Positions 1 to 8,075 of a stretch of DNA of 64,000 bases are shown one piece after another (the stretch's first letter is position 1; every line of letters starts with the position of its first letter). Below the pieces are notes generated by a model that was given only the letters and a program-made list of their open reading frames with translations, ran no database searches and was not told the origin of the DNA. A program made the translations under genes and the position numbers. The stretch spans positions 62,001 through 126,000 of the forward strand of contig NZ_FPBA01000005.1 of the NCBI RefSeq assembly GCF_900116515.1, read 5' to 3'. The stretch comes from Geodermatophilus amargosae. Its GTDB lineage: Bacteria > Actinomycetota > Actinomycetes > Mycobacteriales > Geodermatophilaceae.

Positions 1-432
1 GTCCAGCACGCCGCCTACGCCGTCGAGGCGCGGCTCATCGGCGACGACCGCATCCCCGCGCTTCACGAGGATCTGGCCGGCCTGACGTCGGCCGGCCTGT
101 CCTGGCTGGTCGCCCGCGACGGCACGGCGGTCCTCGGCGCCCTGGGCTGGCAGTCCACCAGCGACGGCGTCGACGTCGACCGCCTCGTCGTCGACCCGGC
201 GTACGCGCGCCGCGGCACCGGCCGGGCGCTGGTCGCCGCCGTCCTCGACCTGGCCGGGGACCGGCCGGTCACCGTCTCGACCGGCCGGGACAACACCCCG
301 GCCCGCCGGCTCTACGCCCGGGCCGGGTTCCGGGAGGTCGCCGAGCGGGAGGTCTTGCCGGGCCTGTGGGTGGTCGACCTGGCCCGCACGGTTCAGACCC
401 CGACGACGCGGTCGGCCACCACCTGGTCGTAG
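1..432 (+). CDS. GNAT family N-acetyltransferase (5' truncated by window edge)
   Basis: The reading frame is open from base 1 to a TAG at 430-432, so the N-terminus lies outside the window; 143 codons are visible. GNAT proteins transfer an acetyl group from acetyl-CoA to an amine; the substrate cannot be told here. The acetyl-CoA loop is seen as ARRGTGRAL (residues 69-77 of the visible part) after the strand VDVDRLVVDP. The C-terminal GNAT pattern NTPARRLYARAGF (98-110) is typical of motif B. The last 40 bases overlap the 3' end of the convergent glycosyltransferase-like gene. Family assignment is firm, the function within the family is not. Confidence 0.85.
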   Translation, partial: VQHAAYAVEARLIGDDRIPALHEDLAGLTSAGLSWLVARDGTAVLGALGWQSTSDGVDVDRLVVDPAYARRGTGRALVAAVLDLAGDRPVTVSTGRDNTPARRLYARAGFREVAEREVLPGLWVVDLARTVQTPTTRSATTWS

Positions 433-1406
433 ACCTGCTCGTGCACGGCCTGCACCGCTGCCCGCTGTTCGCACCGCCACGCCCGGTCGGCCGGCCGCGG
501 CATCGGGCGGGCCAGTGCCGCGCCGACCGCCACCCCCAGCGAGACCGGGTCGAATCCGCACACCTCGTCGTTGCCGTAGACGACGACGTCGGACCACTGG
601 TCGGCGAACCAGCCGCAGCTGGGCGCCACGACCCGCGTGCCGACGTCGCGGCACACCTCCAGGTCGCGCGAGTGGGTGCCGCAGCGCTCCGGCAGCACTG
701 CCACGTGCAGCTCCTGCAGTTGCGCCGCCCAGCGCGCCGGGTCCCGGGTCACCACCTCGAGCCCCTCGGCGCGGGTCAGCTCCGTCGCGCCCGGCAGTTC
801 CTGCCCGGGCTCGAGGAAGACCCGCAGCCGCCCGCCGCCGGAGACCGCTCCGGACAGGGCCGCGCGCACCATCGCCGCGGGGTCGGGCACCGCCGTCACC
901 GGGGTGCCGAGTGACAGGCCCACCAGGCCCCGCTCGGCGCCGGTGTCCGGATCGGGCACGGCCACCGACGGGTGTGCGACGACGATCGCCGTCCGTCCGA
1001 AGCGCTCGGCGATCTCGTCGGCCGCGCCGGGGGTCAGCGTGAAGACCACCTCGGCGGTGGCCAGCAGTGCGGCCAGGTGGGCGTCGTGCCGGTGCCGCCC
1101 GGGCTGGGCGGGGTCGCGCAGCTGGTGGACGGTGACGACCAGCGGCACGCCGGTGCGGCGCACCGCCTCTGTCCAGCTGACCACCTCGTCCTCGGGCAGG
1201 TGGCCGTAGCCGGCGTGCACGTGGACGACGTCGACCCGGCCGGCGTGCGCGGTGAGGTAGGCCGGGTCCAGCCACGGGCTCCGGTCGTGCCGGGGACCCA
1301 CCCGCACCGCGGAGGCGGGCAGCACGGCGTCGACGTAGGGATCGGCGTGCGGCACCGTCGCGATCCGGATCCGCGCCGGGGACGCCGATGGCGGTAGGGC
1401 GTGCAT
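393..1406 (-). CDS. glycosyltransferase-like protein (GT-B type, group 1-like)
   Basis: A 337-aa protein that looks like a GT-B fold glycosyltransferase. The N-terminal half has the VDVVHVHAGYGH strand-loop seen in group 1 enzymes, followed by VPLVVTVHQL and an ADEIAERFGRTAIVVAHPS segment that resembles the linker before the second Rossmann domain. The usual E-x7-E motif of the donor domain is not obvious, so donor and acceptor are unknown and a degenerate enzyme is possible. The frame stays open upstream to 1526, but the extra 40 residues are Cys/His/Arg-rich and unlike the rest. ATG at 1406 (or GTG at 1409) lies 12-15 nt after AGGAGGAG, so I start there. It converges with the GNAT gene and overlaps it by 40 nt. 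Confidence 0.6.
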   Translation of the reverse strand: MHALPPSASPARIRIATVPHADPYVDAVLPASAVRVGPRHDRSPWLDPAYLTAHAGRVDVVHVHAGYGHLPEDEVVSWTEAVRRTGVPLVVTVHQLRDPAQPGRHRHDAHLAALLATAEVVFTLTPGAADEIAERFGRTAIVVAHPSVAVPDPDTGAERGLVGLSLGTPVTAVPDPAAMVRAALSGAVSGGGRLRVFLEPGQELPGATELTRAEGLEVVTRDPARWAAQLQELHVAVLPERCGTHSRDLEVCRDVGTRVVAPSCGWFADQWSDVVVYGNDEVCGFDPVSLGVAVGAALARPMPRPADRAWRCEQRAAVQAVHEQVYDQVVADRVVGV

Positions 1407-1539
1407 CACGCGGTGGGCGCACTCCTCCTGCAGTCGAGCACTGCGACAGCAGGGGCGGTGCTCCTCGATGAACTCCGGTGAGTTCCGATACCCGGGATCG
1501 TGCCGCACAACCGTGTGCGAACTCACTCGATCGATCGCC

Positions 1540-2238
1540 TCACCCGAAGGGGTCCGCGCCGGTGTTGCTGCGCGCCTCCTGCGCCGCGGCGTAGGCCGGC
1601 GCCCGGAAGCGCGCCATCGGGCCGTCGGCCAGCAGCCCGGGCGGCGGGTTCCGGACGGCGTCGAAGTGCAGGTCGGGGTCGAGGTCGGGCGGCGGGTCCC
1701 CGAGCACGAGCCGGCCGAAGGACACCCACTCCCCCGCGCCGCGGGCGACCAGCAGCCGGAACGCCGCCCCGGGTGCCGCGGCGGCGACCGGCCCGGGGTC
1801 CGACGGCAGGTGTCGCGGCCCGTCCGGGACGGCGGCCAGCCGCAGCGTCCCGGCGGCCGACCGGTAGCCCATGATCGACGAGTAGGGCACCGCCGCCTCG
1901 ACCCGCGGCACGGGCAGGAAGCGGGTCCATCGCCCGCGACCGGTGGTGGACAGCAGCAGGTCCACCGGCCGGTGGCCGTCAGGCAGCCGGACGGCCAGTC
2001 CGAGCACGTCGGGCAGCGGGGCGGGCAGGCCCGCGCCGCGGGACAGCCGGACGACGGCGTCCTCGCGGGCGTGCTCCTCCAACCAGCGGACGCCCCAGTC
2101 GCCGGGTACGCCGGTGCGCTCCACGACGGCGGAGAGGACGGCGCCCCGCGGGTGCATCGGCTTGCCGTCGCGCCACCGCGCCAGGCTGCCGAGGGGTACC
2201 GCGGCCAGTCGACCGGCCAACGTCGCGAGGTCCGCCAT
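1540..2238 (-). CDS. conserved actinobacterial protein of unknown function
   Basis: A 232-aa soluble protein starting with ATG at 2238. I recognise no catalytic motif. Visible features are an N-terminal PLGSLARWRDGKPMHPRG stretch, the patterns VRLSRGAGLPAPLPDVLGLAVR and LLLSTTGRGRWTRF, and a central PYSSIMGYRSAAG segment. Similar actinobacterial proteins are, from memory, sometimes labelled phosphodiesterase, and the overall pattern also vaguely recalls small catalase-like proteins; neither label is supported by residues I can point to. The sequence TAGGGG lies 6 nt before the ATG with no clear separate Shine-Dalgarno. It is followed after about 130 nt by the glycosyltransferase-like gene on the same strand and may be cotranscribed with it. 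Confidence 0.65.
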   Translation of the reverse strand: MADLATLAGRLAAVPLGSLARWRDGKPMHPRGAVLSAVVERTGVPGDWGVRWLEEHAREDAVVRLSRGAGLPAPLPDVLGLAVRLPDGHRPVDLLLSTTGRGRWTRFLPVPRVEAAVPYSSIMGYRSAAGTLRLAAVPDGPRHLPSDPGPVAAAAPGAAFRLLVARGAGEWVSFGRLVLGDPPPDLDPDLHFDAVRNPPPGLLADGPMARFRAPAYAAAQEARSNTGADPFG

Positions 2239-2369
2239 GCCCGTCCCCTACCCGCCGCACGGGGACGCGCACGTGCGGTGCGTCAACCGGCAGGACCTGC
2301 CGGTGTCGGCCGTGATGTCCGTCGTTCCTTGCCTGTGACACGGAGCGGTCCGCCGCATACGTTCAGTGA

Positions 2370-2585
2370 GTGCTCACGACGCTCCTGGTCACCGGCGGGG
2401 TCCTTGCCGGTCTGATGCTGCTCCTCGCCCTGATCGTCGCCCTGAGCTCCCGGCCCGCGCCCCGTACCGCCCCCCGGCCCGGCGAGCGGACCGCCGGCTG
2501 GGTGGCCGACGCCGGCCGCCCGCACCCCGACGCCTGGTCGCCGCTGACCAGCACCACGACGACGGAGATCCGCCCGGTCCGCTGA
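2370..2585 (+). CDS. small single-pass membrane protein, unknown function
   Basis: A 71-residue frame beginning at GTG 2370. Residues 2-26 form one hydrophobic segment (LLVTGGVLAGLMLLLALIVA), followed by a short Pro/Arg/Thr-rich tail. This suggests a membrane-anchored micropeptide with a cytoplasmic or exported tail. No family is recognised. It lies alone between the divergent unknown gene and a convergent acyl-CoA synthetase gene, and is followed by a strong hairpin, which supports it being a real transcription unit. No good Shine-Dalgarno is visible. Confidence 0.5.
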   Translation: MLTTLLVTGGVLAGLMLLLALIVALSSRPAPRTAPRPGERTAGWVADAGRPHPDAWSPLTSTTTTEIRPVR

Positions 2586-2603
2586 CCGGGCCCCTGGTCC
2601 GGC

Positions 2604-2636
2604 GTCCCGGCGGCGGCGACGGCGCGCCGCCGGGAC
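2604..2636. terminator. bidirectional hairpin terminator
   Basis: A 12-bp perfect stem (GTCCCGGCGGCG / CGCCGCCGGGAC) with a 9-nt loop sits between the convergent small membrane protein gene and the acyl-CoA synthetase gene. There is no U-tract, as is common in high-GC actinobacteria. Confidence 0.6.
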
Positions 2637-2648
2637 GACCCGCCCGGC

Positions 2649-4160
2649 TCACCGGCGGCGGACCGGCTCCCACTGCGACTCGGCGCGCAGCACCGGCTTG
2701 AGCACCTTGCCGCCGGGGTTGCGCGGCAGCACCGCCGACCGCACCGACACGAACTGCGGCACCTTGAAGTCGGCCAGGTGCGCGCGAGCGTGGGCCATGA
2801 ACGCCTCGACGTCGATCTCGGTGCCCGGGACCGGCACCACGACGGCGCCGACCTTCTCCCCCATCACCGGGTCGGGCACCCCGACGACGGCGACCTCGAA
2901 GACGCCGGGCGCGGCCGCCAGCGCGTTCTCGACCTCGACGCAGTACACGTTCTCGCCGCCGCGGTTGATCATGTCCTTGGCCCGGTCGACGACGTAGGTG
3001 AAGCCGTCGTCGTCGATCCGTGCGAGGTCGCCGGAGTGCAGCCAGCCGTCGGTGAACGCCTGCGCGGTCGCCTCCGGCTTGTTCCAGTAGCCCTGCACCA
3101 CGTTCGCGCCGCGGATGAGCAGCTCGCCGACGCCGGTCGACGGGTCGACGCCCTCCAGCCGCAGGTCGACCACGGGCGCGGGGAAGCCCACCGAGTCCGC
3201 GTGCGTGCCGGCGTACTCGTGCGGCAGGAACGTCGAGATCGACGAGGTCTCCGACAGCCCGAAGCCGTTGCCCACCTTCGCCGCCGGGAACGCCTCCTTG
3301 ATCCGCGCGACCAGCTCAGGGGCGATCGGCGCCCCGCCGTAGGTGACGAACCGGACGCCGGTGACGTCGACGTCGGCGAAGGCCGGCTGGTTGACCGCCA
3401 GCCAGAACACCGCGGGCACCGAGGTGAGGACCGCGATCCGTTCCTCCGTGACCACCTGCAGGAACCGGCCCACCTCGAACGCCGGCATGACCACCGCAGC
3501 GGCGCCGCTCTGCAGCGCGGGCAGCAGCTGGCTGTTGCAGCCGGTGACGTGGAACAGCGGGACGCTGATGAGGTTGCGCAGCGACGGGTCGTCGCGGCCG
3601 AGCCCCACCACCCGGCGGGCGTTCTCGGTGTTGGTCAGGAAGTTCTCGTGACTGGTCATCGCGCCCTTGGGGAAGCCGGTGGTCCCCGAGGTGTAGAAGA
3701 TCGCCGCGAGGTCCGACCGGGACAGCCCCTCCTCGGCGTACGGCTCGCCGTCGGGCAGCGCCGTCCCGGGCGCGAGCACCACCCGGGCCCCGCTGTCGTC
3801 GACGACGTACTGCGCCTCCGCCTCGGTGAACCGGGTGTTGACCGGCACCGCCACGCCGCCGGACATCAGCGTGCCGAAGAAGCCGAGCACCCAGTCGACG
3901 CCGTTGCCCAGCCGGATCGCCACCCGGTCGCCGCGGCCCACGCCGGCCTCGCGCAGACCGCCGGCGACGCGTGCCGCGCCGTCCCAGAGCTCCCGGAACG
4001 TCATGCGGGGCCCGTCGACCTCGACGACGGCCTCGCCGCCGGGGTCGCGGTCGACCGAGGCCCGCAGCATCGCGACGACCGAGTCGGGCAGGTCGGTGTA
4101 GTGCTTCACGCCGACGGCGTCGCGCTCGACGCCGCTCTCGTCGAAGGGGTGGTGCACCAT
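2649..4160 (-). CDS. class I adenylate-forming acyl-CoA synthetase (FadD-like)
   Basis: A 503-aa enzyme expected to activate a carboxylic acid to its acyl-AMP and then acyl-CoA. The P-loop A3 motif YTSGTTGFPKG is near residue 160. Further on come YGGAPIAPEL, the A5-type GFGLSETS, the A8-type GWLHSGDLARIDDDG and the C-terminal PRNPGGKVLKP with the catalytic lysine A10. Length and motif order match medium/long-chain or aromatic acid CoA ligases; the substrate cannot be read from sequence. ATG at 4160 overlaps the stop of the upstream phosphotriesterase-family gene by ATGA, so the two are translationally coupled and probably act on the same compound. An in-frame extension upstream would only read through the neighbouring gene in the wrong frame. 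Confidence 0.88.
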   Translation of the reverse strand: MVHHPFDESGVERDAVGVKHYTDLPDSVVAMLRASVDRDPGGEAVVEVDGPRMTFRELWDGAARVAGGLREAGVGRGDRVAIRLGNGVDWVLGFFGTLMSGGVAVPVNTRFTEAEAQYVVDDSGARVVLAPGTALPDGEPYAEEGLSRSDLAAIFYTSGTTGFPKGAMTSHENFLTNTENARRVVGLGRDDPSLRNLISVPLFHVTGCNSQLLPALQSGAAAVVMPAFEVGRFLQVVTEERIAVLTSVPAVFWLAVNQPAFADVDVTGVRFVTYGGAPIAPELVARIKEAFPAAKVGNGFGLSETSSISTFLPHEYAGTHADSVGFPAPVVDLRLEGVDPSTGVGELLIRGANVVQGYWNKPEATAQAFTDGWLHSGDLARIDDDGFTYVVDRAKDMINRGGENVYCVEVENALAAAPGVFEVAVVGVPDPVMGEKVGAVVVPVPGTEIDVEAFMAHARAHLADFKVPQFVSVRSAVLPRNPGGKVLKPVLRAESQWEPVRRR

Positions 4161-5140
4161 CACGCGGCCCCCTCGAAGTACCGGCGGGGGACGTCGACCA
4201 GCATCGTGGTGATCTGCTCGTCGGTCACCCCGTGCTCGCGCAGGTAGGGCAGCACGTCCTCGTGGATGTGCGTGTAGTGCCACTGGGGCAGCAGGTCCAT
4301 GACGCCGGGCGCCAGCCAGTCGATGTAGCAGGAGGCGTCCTGCGAGAGCACCATCTGACCGGCGTGGCCGCGGCGGCACATCTCCACGACGGTGTCGGCC
4401 CGCGCCTCGAACGTCGTCTCCAGGTTGATCCCGAAGCGGTCCATGCCGAGGACGAAGCCCGCCTCGGCCAGCTCGCTGAGGTGGTCGGCGTCGGTGGTGT
4501 CGCCGCTGTGGCCGAGCACCACCCGCCGCGGGTCCACGCCCTCGTCGTCGAACACCTGCTCGACCGCCAGCCCCTGCCGGCTGCCCGGATGGGTGTGCAC
4601 GGTGATCGGGGTCCCGGTGGCGCGGTGCGTCCTGGCCACGGCGCGCATGACCCGCTCCACCCCGGCCGTCAGGCCCTGGCGGTCGATCGCGCACTTGAGC
4701 AGCCCGGCCCGCACGCCGGTGCCCGCGATCCCGTCGGTGACGTCGCCGACGAACATGTCGACCATCGGGTCGGGCACCTCGGTGCCGAGCGCCTCGTCGA
4801 GCGCCGGGCCGCGGTAGTGGAAGAAGAAGGGGACGTCGTCGTAGGTGTAGCAGCCGGTGGCGACCACGATGTTGAGGTCGACCTGCTCGGCGATGCGCTG
4901 GATCCGCGGGATGTACCGGCCGAGCCCGATGACGGTCGGGTCGACGATCGTGCGCACGCCCACCCCGGCCAGCTTCGTCAGCCTCTGCACGGCGTCGGCG
5001 ACGCGGTCGTCCTCGCTGCCCCACTCCTCGGGGTAGTTCTGCTGGACGTCGGCGTCGAGCACGAAGACGTGCTCGTGCATGAGGGTCGTGCCGAGCTCCG
5101 CGGTGTCGACGGGACCCTTGACTGTCTGGACCTGCGGCAC
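4160..5140 (-). CDS. phosphotriesterase-family metal hydrolase (probable lactonase-type)
   Basis: A 326-aa amidohydrolase-superfamily protein with the binuclear metal site of the phosphotriesterase family: His22 and His24 in HEH, Lys149 (LLKCAID, the carboxylated bridging lysine), His182 (VHTHPG), His211 (LGHSGD) and Asp268 (SQDAS). Bacterial members hydrolyse lactones, esters or organophosphates; without the loop analysis the substrate stays open, though a lactone fits the neighbouring acyl-CoA synthetase. The GTG at 5140 is chosen because GAGGAGG lies 5 nt upstream. The 98-nt gap before it contains a TAGCGT -10-like box and a CRP-type palindrome, so this two-gene unit may have its own promoter in addition to read-through from the GMC gene. 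Confidence 0.85.
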   Translation of the reverse strand: MPQVQTVKGPVDTAELGTTLMHEHVFVLDADVQQNYPEEWGSEDDRVADAVQRLTKLAGVGVRTIVDPTVIGLGRYIPRIQRIAEQVDLNIVVATGCYTYDDVPFFFHYRGPALDEALGTEVPDPMVDMFVGDVTDGIAGTGVRAGLLKCAIDRQGLTAGVERVMRAVARTHRATGTPITVHTHPGSRQGLAVEQVFDDEGVDPRRVVLGHSGDTTDADHLSELAEAGFVLGMDRFGINLETTFEARADTVVEMCRRGHAGQMVLSQDASCYIDWLAPGVMDLLPQWHYTHIHEDVLPYLREHGVTDEQITTMLVDVPRRYFEGAA

Positions 5141-5204
5141 GCGGTCCTCCTCACGGGTGGCGCCCGGCGCCGGTGCCGGGCGGGGCACCGGACGCTACCG
5201 AGGA

Positions 5205-5220
5205 CGTGACCCGGATCACA
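5205..5220 (-). promoter_or_regulatory. CRP/Cmr-type operator candidate with downstream -10 box
   Basis: On the minus strand the site reads TGTGA-TCCGGG-TCACG, one base off the CRP-family consensus TGTGA-N6-TCACA. A TAGCGT box (5193-5198, minus) follows 6 nt later, which places the palindrome over the -35 region of a promoter for the phosphotriesterase-family/acyl-CoA synthetase pair. No CRP-family regulator is encoded in this window. Confidence 0.4.
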
Positions 5221-5238
5221 GTGGGGAAGGCGCCGGGG

Positions 5239-6768
5239 TCAGGCGCGCCCGGTCATCAGCTCCGCGGCCCGCTCGCCGACCATGACCGCGGTCGCCGCGG
5301 GCCCGCGCGTGGGCACCTCGGGCAGCACCGAGGTGTCGGCCACCCGCAGCCCCTCGACCCCCCGTACCCGCAGGCGCTGGTCGACGACGGCGCCCGGATC
5401 GCCGTCGGGGCCCATCGGGGCGCTGCCGGCCAGGTGCTGCGCCGTCGCCACGGAGGTCCGGATCCAGCCGTCGAGGGCGGCGTCGTCGGCCAGGACGTCG
5501 TCGCCGGGGCCGGGGCGGGCCCCCACGAGCGGGGACAGCGCGCGGGTGCGCAGCAGCGCCGCGGCCAGGCGGACGGCCTCGCGCAGCCGCCGCCGGTCGG
5601 CTGCGGTGGCCAGGTAGCCGTGCGCCACGCGCGGCGCGGCCGCGGGGTCGCCGGAGGCGAGCGTCAGACGCCCGCGGCTCTCCTCGCGGAACAGGCCGGC
5701 GGCCAGCGCGAGCGTGCGGTCGTCCCCACCGCCGCCGGGGACCACCTGCGCCCAGGGCCGCAGCCAGGGCAGCACCTCGAGGTCGCCGGGCACGGGTGAG
5801 TCCGACGACGTCGCGTCGAGCGACCCGTGCAGCGGCAGCGGCCAGTCGCCCTCGGGGAGCCCCGGCACCGGTACCCACGGCAGGTAGACGAGCGGGTGGT
5901 CCGACAGCGCGGTGCCCACGCCCGGGGCGTCGGCGACGACGTCGAGACCGTGTGCGCGCAGGTCGGCCGCAGGGCCGATGCCCGACAGCAGCAGCAGGTG
6001 GGCCGAGCCGACGGCCCCGGCGCAGAGCACGACCTCGGCAGCGCGCACGGGGCCGGCGTCGGTGTCCACGCCCACGGCGCGGCCGTGCTCGACGAGCACC
6101 CGCCGCACCCGCACCCCGCCGCGGACGGTCAGCGACGGCGAGCCGCGCCGCGGGGCGAGATAGGCCATGGCGGTGTTGACCCGTACCCCGCCGTCGACGG
6201 TGAGGGGCACCTGCCCGTAGCCGGGCGGGCCTCCGGCGTTCTTGTCCGGCTCGTCGGGGAACCCGAGTTCCGCGGCCGCGCCGGCGAGGGCCTCGGTCAG
6301 CGGGGAGATCCCGACCGGCCGGGTGACCGGCACCGGGCCGCCGCGGCCGTGCCCGGGCCGGTCGCCGTACTGCCGGTCGTCCTCGAGGCGGCGCCAGGCC
6401 GGCAGCGTCGCCTCGAGGCTCCACAAGTCGTTGCCCGCCGCGGCCCAGCCGGCGTGGTCGGCCGGGGTGGCGCGGACGAAGTAGCCGCCGTTGACCGCGC
6501 TGGACCCGCCGACCACCCGCCCGCGCGGCAACGGCGCGGAGGTGCCCGGCAGCAGCTCCGTGGTGAACGACCAGTTCGCCGGGTGCCCGGGGACGGTGGC
6601 GCCGAGCGTGGCGGCGTCGCGCAGGTCGGCGGGGAAGTCGGCGGGGCGGGCGTGGTCGGCGCCGGCCTCGAGCAGCAGCACCCAGCGGCCGGCGTCGGCG
6701 AGGCGGGCGGCCAGTGCGCAGCCCGACGACCCGGCACCCACCACGACGACGTCCCACTCCGAGGTCAC
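5239..6768 (-). CDS. GMC family FAD-dependent oxidoreductase (choline dehydrogenase-like)
   Basis: A 509-aa flavoenzyme of the glucose-methanol-choline family, which oxidises alcohols to aldehydes or ketones. The ADP-binding motif GAGSSG is at residues 11-16. The first GMC signature is seen around RGRVVGGSSAVNGG, the second around GAVGSAHLLLLSGIGP, and the C-terminus has TAQHLAGSAPMG and the ADTSVLP...GP pattern that carries the catalytic His/Asn region. No signal peptide, so cytoplasmic. GTG at 6768 overlaps the upstream ligase stop (GTGA). It lies in a cluster with two AMP-forming ligases and two hydrolases, which suggests oxidation of an alcohol side chain ahead of CoA activation; this is inference. 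Confidence 0.85.
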   Translation of the reverse strand: MTSEWDVVVVGAGSSGCALAARLADAGRWVLLLEAGADHARPADFPADLRDAATLGATVPGHPANWSFTTELLPGTSAPLPRGRVVGGSSAVNGGYFVRATPADHAGWAAAGNDLWSLEATLPAWRRLEDDRQYGDRPGHGRGGPVPVTRPVGISPLTEALAGAAAELGFPDEPDKNAGGPPGYGQVPLTVDGGVRVNTAMAYLAPRRGSPSLTVRGGVRVRRVLVEHGRAVGVDTDAGPVRAAEVVLCAGAVGSAHLLLLSGIGPAADLRAHGLDVVADAPGVGTALSDHPLVYLPWVPVPGLPEGDWPLPLHGSLDATSSDSPVPGDLEVLPWLRPWAQVVPGGGGDDRTLALAAGLFREESRGRLTLASGDPAAAPRVAHGYLATAADRRRLREAVRLAAALLRTRALSPLVGARPGPGDDVLADDAALDGWIRTSVATAQHLAGSAPMGPDGDPGAVVDQRLRVRGVEGLRVADTSVLPEVPTRGPAATAVMVGERAAELMTGRA

Positions 6769-8075
6769 AGCCCGAGGACCTCCGGCAGGTCGAGGCGGCG
6801 CACCTTGCCCGTGGAGGTGCGGGGCAGCTCGCCCAGCGGGTGCAGGCTCTTGGGCCGCTTGGCCGGCGACAGCCGCTCCCGCGCCCACGTCCCGAGGTCG
6901 GCGGGATCGGCGGCGCCCACGTAGGCGGCGACCACCCGCTGGCCCCACTCCTCGTCCGGGACGCCGACCACCGCGCTCTCCACGACGCCGGGGTGCGCGT
7001 CGAGGACCGCCTCGACCTCCGCCGGGTAGACGTTCACGCCGCCGGAGATCACCAGGTCCTCGCGGCGGCCGTCGAGCCAGACGGTGCCGTCGTCGTCGAC
7101 CCGGCCGAGGTCGCCCACGGTGACCAGGTCGCCCCGCCAGGCGGCCGCGGTCCTGTCCGGCGCGCGCCAGTACTCGAAGCGCGCCCACCGCGGCACCGCG
7201 CACCACAGCTGCCCGCGCGCGTCGGTCTCCAGCCGCCGGCCGGGCCGTGCGCGGCCGACGCTGCCGGGGGAGGCGAGCCAGTCCTCCGGCGAGCAGACGG
7301 TGAACTGCGCCTCGGTGGAGCCGTAGAACTCCCACACGCTGCCGGCCGGGAGCGCGTCGAGCACCGCCCGCTTGAGCGGCTCGGGACACGGCGCTCCGGC
7401 GTGCACCAGGCGCCGGAACGACGACCAGTCGACGTCGTCGCGGGCCACCAGCCGGCGCAGGTGCGTGGGGACGCAGAACGTCGTCGTGGGGGCCCGCCCG
7501 GTGATCGTGGCGGCGGCGCGGTCCGCGTCGAACGGGCCGGGCAGCAGCACCTCGCCGCCGGCCAGGAGCGTGTGGACGGCGAAGCGCAGCGGCGCCGAGT
7601 GGTGCAGCGGCGAGAGCACCAGGTGCCGGTCGGCCGCGGTGAAGCCCCACAGGCCGATCTCCTCGGCGGCCAGCGCGCGGGCGTCGCCGTCCTCGAGGAC
7701 ACCGGACCACACGCCCTTGCGCCGCCCGGTGGTGCCCGACGTGTAGTGCATCGGCCGGGCCAGCGGCACGTCGGCGAGGGACGCCTCGTCGGTGCCGGTG
7801 AGCAGCCGGGCGGGGTCGCTGCCGAGGTCGAGGGCCGGATCGGCGTCGGCGGCGAGGCCGGCCCGCTCGGCCGCGGGCAGCGCGGGGTCGAGGACGACGG
7901 GGACGATCCCGCTGCGCAGCGCGCCGAGGACGGCGGCCAGCAGCGCCGGGGACGACGCGGCGGAGAGCAGCAGCCGGTCGCCGGGCCGCAGCCCCGCCGC
8001 CCGCAGGGCCGCCGCGGCCCGCCGCTGGTCGCGCTCGCCGTCGGCGGCCCGGACGACGGCGACCCCCTCGGTCAC
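6765..8075 (-). CDS. short AMP-forming ligase / acyl-CoA synthetase-like protein
   Basis: A 436-aa member of the adenylate-forming superfamily, clearly shorter than the usual 500-550 residues because the N-terminal subdomain is reduced. Core motifs are present: YTSGTTGRRKG (A3), EFYGSTEAQ (A5), VTVGDLGRVDDDG (A7/A8), ISGGVNVYPAEVE and the C-terminal RTSTGKVRR with the catalytic lysine. This compact architecture resembles fatty-acid-CoA ligase relatives that act on small or CoA-bound acids. It starts at GTG 8075 inside the stop codon of the MBL hydrolase gene (GTGA) and ends by overlapping the GMC gene start, so the three genes form one tightly coupled unit. Substrate unknown. Confidence 0.8.
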   Translation of the reverse strand: MTEGVAVVRAADGERDQRRAAAALRAAGLRPGDRLLLSAASSPALLAAVLGALRSGIVPVVLDPALPAAERAGLAADADPALDLGSDPARLLTGTDEASLADVPLARPMHYTSGTTGRRKGVWSGVLEDGDARALAAEEIGLWGFTAADRHLVLSPLHHSAPLRFAVHTLLAGGEVLLPGPFDADRAAATITGRAPTTTFCVPTHLRRLVARDDVDWSSFRRLVHAGAPCPEPLKRAVLDALPAGSVWEFYGSTEAQFTVCSPEDWLASPGSVGRARPGRRLETDARGQLWCAVPRWARFEYWRAPDRTAAAWRGDLVTVGDLGRVDDDGTVWLDGRREDLVISGGVNVYPAEVEAVLDAHPGVVESAVVGVPDEEWGQRVVAAYVGAADPADLGTWARERLSPAKRPKSLHPLGELPRTSTGKVRRLDLPEVLGL

